Of a DNA stretch of 64,000 nt, positions 59,751 through 64,000 are shown one piece after another (the first letter of the stretch is position 1; every line of letters starts with the position of its first letter). The translations under genes were made by a program, and so were the position numbers. The stretch covers positions 17,667,014 to 17,731,013 of the forward strand of contig CP141144.1 in the NCBI GenBank assembly GCA_035235625.1, given 5' to 3'. Under the pieces are notes generated by a model. That model worked only from the letters and a program-made list of their open reading frames with translations, was not told the DNA's origin and searched no databases. The stretch comes from Saururus chinensis. Taxonomy: Eukaryota > Streptophyta > Magnoliopsida > Piperales > Saururaceae.

Positions 59751-62270
59751 ATCTCTATAACCCATCCCCTCAATGGTTGATGTCGTCTTCATGATGCTCA
59801 ACATAGAGCTCGTCTGAACAACCTACATAGCATGACATGCAGCCCCAAAATAAAACACAAACAAAGAGGGGTGAGCCAAAGCTTGGCAAAGGTTTTCATA
59901 CGCAAAGTAAATTCATAATGACAACACAGGCATGAATAATCACAACATCCATCACATAATCAATCACTATACCCATTCATCATGATATAATCGCATAAAC
60001 CTGTGCCACATGTGCATCATGTCATAATTTACATTCCATAAGCATCTACTCATGCCACCTGCATGTAATGTTATCTATAACATATCTAATCAACACATAT
60101 TCATGACATATCATGCTATGTATAACATATCTCATCAACACATATTCATGCAACCTACATATCATCCTATATATCACATACTTCATCATCACGTAGCCAT
60201 GCCACCTACATATCATAATATATATAACATATTTCATAACCGCATAGTCATGCCACAAGCATATCATGTTATAACCCATATTCCATAAGCACATATCATG
60301 TCATCTGTGCATCAAGGGTTCAACCATAACTATAACACATATACACCTCATATGTAAACATATGAAACTCATTATCATAATCACATCTTGCATAAATCAT
60401 TCTCAATATAAACTCATGCATAATCATTTCTCAATAATAACATTCACCCTGCAAATCAAGTATCTCAATCACACCATCCTGCATATCCATGCAAAACATA
60501 CCAAAATTACATGTGTAAATTAAGTTATATTCTTCCTGCACAACCTGTGTAAATGAGCATTATCTTTTATACACATACAACAAATCAATAGTGAATGTCT
60601 CACAATTGAGAAAAATAATCAAATCCCGCTCATTGGGACAATCCCTTGCGGGGAAAGTTCGAGTTCCTAGAAAGGATACTAGAGCGGTTTGGATAAGCTT
60701 CCCAACTAGGAAAGTACCCGCTGCTCATCAGGACAGTCCCTTGCGGGGAAAGTCCGAGTTCCTACAAAAGGAAACTCAAGCAACCTACTCATATAAGCAA
60801 ACTGCTTCATCTCAACCCAGGGAGGTAGCATATTCTCAAAGGAATGTAAAACGAAATTATGACCTTTCATACCCAAAACCTATTTGATAAACCTTTGAAC
60901 AATTTAATCAGACATCAAATATCATCCAATCGATCTATCACGGATGATCACAATTAATCCTTGTTTATAAATTATTTTTATGATGCATGTTACATAATAC
61001 ATACGTGAGCAAATGCTAAATGAGTAAGTAAGTAAATATGCTCAAATCAATCCATATGTGCATGAAATAAGGTCCATTGGTGTCTAATAATATCATAAAT
61101 ATCTACGTAAGAGTGTACATAAGTAATAGTGTGCAAAACTAAGCTAAGACATGGGAAGCATGAACAAACTACAATCAATGTCATATATACATGCCTCCAT
61201 AATTTATCATGGTCCTACCTTACTGGGATTCATGGAGTAAATTTGATGAAAGCATCGAAATCCCAATTCAAGACAAGTAATACATTCTACTATAACTAGA
61301 CAAACATAGTCATAACCAAACTTAAGCTAGGACATGAGAAAACATGATCCACCTAACATTAATAGGACATGTGCAAGCATATATACATAATCACGGCTAA
61401 GACCTACTGAAATTATTAAGAAATTATGAAAGAGTGAACAAACATGGATTTACAACAAGAAGAATACTAGAATTAAACAAGTGTAGCCTAAATCATGCTT
61501 GCTAAATCATAATTCAAAAATGATCCCCATGCAACTACAACAACATTATATAGGTAACCATAAGTCATTATAATCATAAAGAGTTAGATCCATAAGAAGA
61601 GAACAAGAAATGGCCAAAATTACTAAAAAATAGGCTAAATCATAGTTCTGTTGTGTTAGTGTTCGATCCGCTTAGAAGGCCATTTGAATGCCAGGCCGTT
61701 TGATCCGCCAGACAGGCCGTTCGAATGGTGAACGCCTGTTGGGCTTGTTCAAATGCCTTGGACAATTCACTTTTTGCCCATTTCTTGGTTCATCTTCAAC
61801 CTTCCAAAATTCAAAACAAAAATATCCAAAAATTCAACATAAATTCCAAAATCATCATGGAACATCATAATATCAAAATATAACCCTAAAACATGATATA
61901 TCTAAATATTTTCATACTTAATCACAAGAAAATAATCATAAATTACATATTTTTATCAAACCACATTAAAGCACAAAATGAAGCAAGAACCATATAAACC
62001 AACAAACATGCAATCCAATGGATAAAACCACACGAGATGAAATCCTTTTACCTCTATGAAGCCTTTGGATCAACAAAGAAGCTATACTCCTCAATAAATC
62101 CTACCCAAAATTAGGGTTTTTGTTAATATTTCATTAAAATCAACTAATAATTTTAAATCCTACTTGAAATTAGGTCCTTTGTTAGAAACAAAAATTACCC
62201 ATCTAGGTTTGAAATCAAAATTTAAAATAGTATTTTTAATCAAAATTTAATATTTTTTAAAAATAAATTT
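59751..62270. repeat. Probable decayed long-LTR sequence with tandem repeats
   Basis: The layout resembles the giant LTRs (short AT-rich tandem motifs followed by duplicated GC-richer blocks), but the sequence differs. 60051-60300 carries five imperfect units of about 45-51 bp starting catgcc/acct. About 60625-60680 and 60715-60770 are two copies of a block containing 'ggacaatcccttgcggggaaag(t)' and 'cgagttcct', 90 bp apart. Around 61680-61740 there is a 'ggccgttcgaat' repeat. No TG...CA pair or TSD was found, so the LTR reading is an inference. Confidence 0.4.
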
Positions 62271-62791
62271 TGGTTTTTAGTGACGTATATCATTATGGGT
62301 TGCTAATAATATATTTTTTTAAAAAAAATTTGATAGTAGTGATGCATTGCGTCGCTAATAAGTTTTCATTCGCTAATAATATATTTTTATATTTTTAAAA
62401 ATAATTATTGAACACTACTGATGCATATTTAGCGTCGTTAATAAGCTATATTAGCCACACATAATAACTTTTTTTTTACATATTATGAAATTATTAGCGA
62501 TGCATAACTATACATCGCTATTAACTAATTATTAGTGACGTATAATTTTATGCATCGCTAATAATTGATTTTAACGCATAATTATATGTCGCAAAAGAAA
62601 ACTCATTAGTGATGTATAGGTATGCATCGCTAATGGGGACTTTTAGCAACACTTAAATTAAATGTCACTAACGAGCAGTAGCAATGGCAGTTTTATTTAC
62701 GCATGTGGCAACGCTTTTTATACATCACTAATAACTCTTAGTGACGCTTACAATACTAAATGAGACGCTAATAGACAATTTTGTTGTAATG
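62271..62791. mobile_element. Right end of a CACTA element inserted in giant LTR copy D
   Basis: Dense agcgatgc / gcatcgctaat subterminal repeats end in CAATTTTGTTGTAATG at 62791, immediately followed by sequence homologous to giant LTR copy C from 13754. A matching left terminus was not found in the window, so the element is either truncated or long with an unrecognised left end. Confidence 0.6.
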
Positions 62792-64000
62792 GATTGTATG
62801 ATTTAATGTTTTGAATGGTAATTAATGATATGATTGTATGATGTGCATGTAGGCATGATTATATAGTATGTTTAAAAATGCATATAACATGCATGTGAGC
62901 TAAAATTATGTTTTATGTATGTGGATTATGTGTATGCTAGTGATGGCTAGCAAGTATGTTAGTAATCTATATATGAAATTATGTGTATATTATATGTATG
63001 TATGATGGACATATATATGTATGATGGTTATATGCTTGTATAAAGGATATGTATATGTGTGTGGGCAAGTCTATGTGCGATGGATGATAAGAGGTGACAG
63101 AGGGTTTGGTATGGATTTGTTGTGGATTGGCTATCGTATGACGGAAGACGGAGGATGTAAGTTGACAGGAAAGGATTGGAATGAGTTTATTTTAGATTGG
63201 AGCATATGTTGGGGGTTTAGTAAGCAAGAGGAGTTTGGAGCCTTTGGGGATTGACAGACAGTAAGAGTGCTGCTTAAGTGTACAAGCATAACGTATATAT
63301 TTTGAAGTAGAAAGTAAGCATAATAAGTGAGATATAAGTAAGAGGGTGATAGCTGGGGTTGGCTCTGAGGAGCTCAGTTTGATGATGTTTGAGTAAGATA
63401 TTTTGGCCATAAAGAGGATGACAAAAAATGTATGAATATGTAAGGATATGTTTATGGTGAGTTATGACTAGGAGTTAGATGGGTTAAGTGATGTATGTTG
63501 CCCTAACGAACTAGGGTTTCAGAGTGGGCTCAGCTTTAGATTGATTAGTAGAAGACTACAAGATAGAAGAATTTGATGGCATAATTGTACCCGCATAAAT
63601 TATTTAATTCAAACTTGAATTATTAGCAAAGCTAATATAATAACATGGTGAGTTTGAGACCGGAGGGTTTTGACAAATTAAGTTTTGTGTTTAAGCTAGC
63701 TGATAATTAGTCAGCTGAGCATTTATCATGTCTTGTCATAGTGTTTATCCTACGGAATATTGTCTGTGTGTTATATTTAAGCCTAGACATCTGATGCTCT
63801 ATTGAGAGCGATGTATGTTTTAATTTTGTTTAAGTGTTGTATTAAGCTCAAACGTTTGATGGTTTATTGAGAGCATTGTATGTTTTTGCCCTTAGTCGGC
63901 ACTATATGATTCTGCCCTTAGTTGACACTGTATGGTCCCTAGAGTGTGGGCATTTGCACGCTCAGGTAAGTAGTATCATGAAACTATTCTTACCTGTTTG
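62792..64000 (-). mobile_element. Giant LTR, copy D, partial (runs off the window)
   Basis: From GATTGTATGATTTAATG onward the sequence follows copy C 13754-14037 and, skipping the chromovirus, 20628-21680 (for example taagaggtgacagagggtttggtatgga, ggggttggctctgaggag, gatgctctattgagagcgatgtatg). It is a minus-strand copy like C but lacks the chromovirus insertion. The LTR start is beyond 64000; the other part, beyond the CACTA end, was not found. Confidence 0.75.

Noticed and set aside
60051..60770. CRISPR-like repeat arrays
   Set aside because: Units are diverged and contiguous without unique spacers, and the genome is a plant's; they are minisatellite repeats.
1..64000. tRNA, rRNA or other structured RNA genes
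   Set aside because: No sequence with a convincing A/B box pair, cloverleaf or rRNA signature was found by eye. A tRNAscan/Infernal run would be decisive.

Overview
The window is a gene-poor, repeat-dense stretch of nuclear DNA from a flowering plant. The evidence is plant-type cytochrome P450s, the C-terminal exons of a cellulose-synthase-like gene with GT-AG introns, and plant transposon classes (chromovirus and Tekay-like LTR elements, CACTA elements, Tourist-like and Mutator-like MITEs). The species cannot be named from the sequence. The P450 genes are intronless and GC-rich in an AT-rich background. No prokaryotic, organellar or viral genome is present.

Layout. 0-3.05 kb holds no recognised gene. 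At 3.05-4.97 kb are two terminal exons of a cellulose synthase-like gene (CslG-type), with a perfect hairpin in the intron between them. From 7.2 to 22.7 kb lie two giant (about 4.1 kb) LTRs of one family in opposite orientation, both apparently solo LTRs. The second (minus strand) is split by a decayed Reina-like chromovirus at 14.04-20.62 kb, and that element is split by a 1.24 kb solo LTR of another family inside its RNase H region. A third copy of the giant LTR (5'-truncated) is at 27.1-30.55 kb, and part of a fourth is at 62.8-64.0 kb. The first P450 gene is at 32.9-34.4 kb and has a 200-bp fold-back MITE on each side. At 35-39.4 kb are small elements and a decayed Tekay-type integrase on the minus strand. 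At 39.45-44.91 kb is a 5.46 kb non-autonomous CACTA element with its TSD, filled largely by a TC-rich tandem array. The second P450 gene is at 45.97-47.53 kb. At 47.84-57.70 kb is a second, larger CACTA-type element with a 3-bp TSD. It contains a minus-strand copy of the same Reina-like chromovirus (48.71-53.95 kb) and a small complete CACTA element (56.18-57.29 kb). The remainder is decayed repeat DNA, including tandem arrays at 60.0-60.8 kb and one CACTA end at 62.8 kb.

Functional content. Only the two P450 genes look intact. They are tandem paralogues (hand estimate about four-fifths amino-acid identity) of the A-type CYP71 clan, with every catalytic landmark present. They share their intronless structure and their immediate 5' and 3' flanks, so they arose by duplication and were then separated by transposon insertion. 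The cellulose-synthase-like gene is seen only as its C-terminal third. Everything else is transposon-derived. I found no convincing undescribed biological system. The most informative observations are the nested-transposon stratigraphy with matching target-site duplications, the TC-rich CACTA-internal tandem array, and reciprocal Gln-to-amber changes between the two chromovirus copies.
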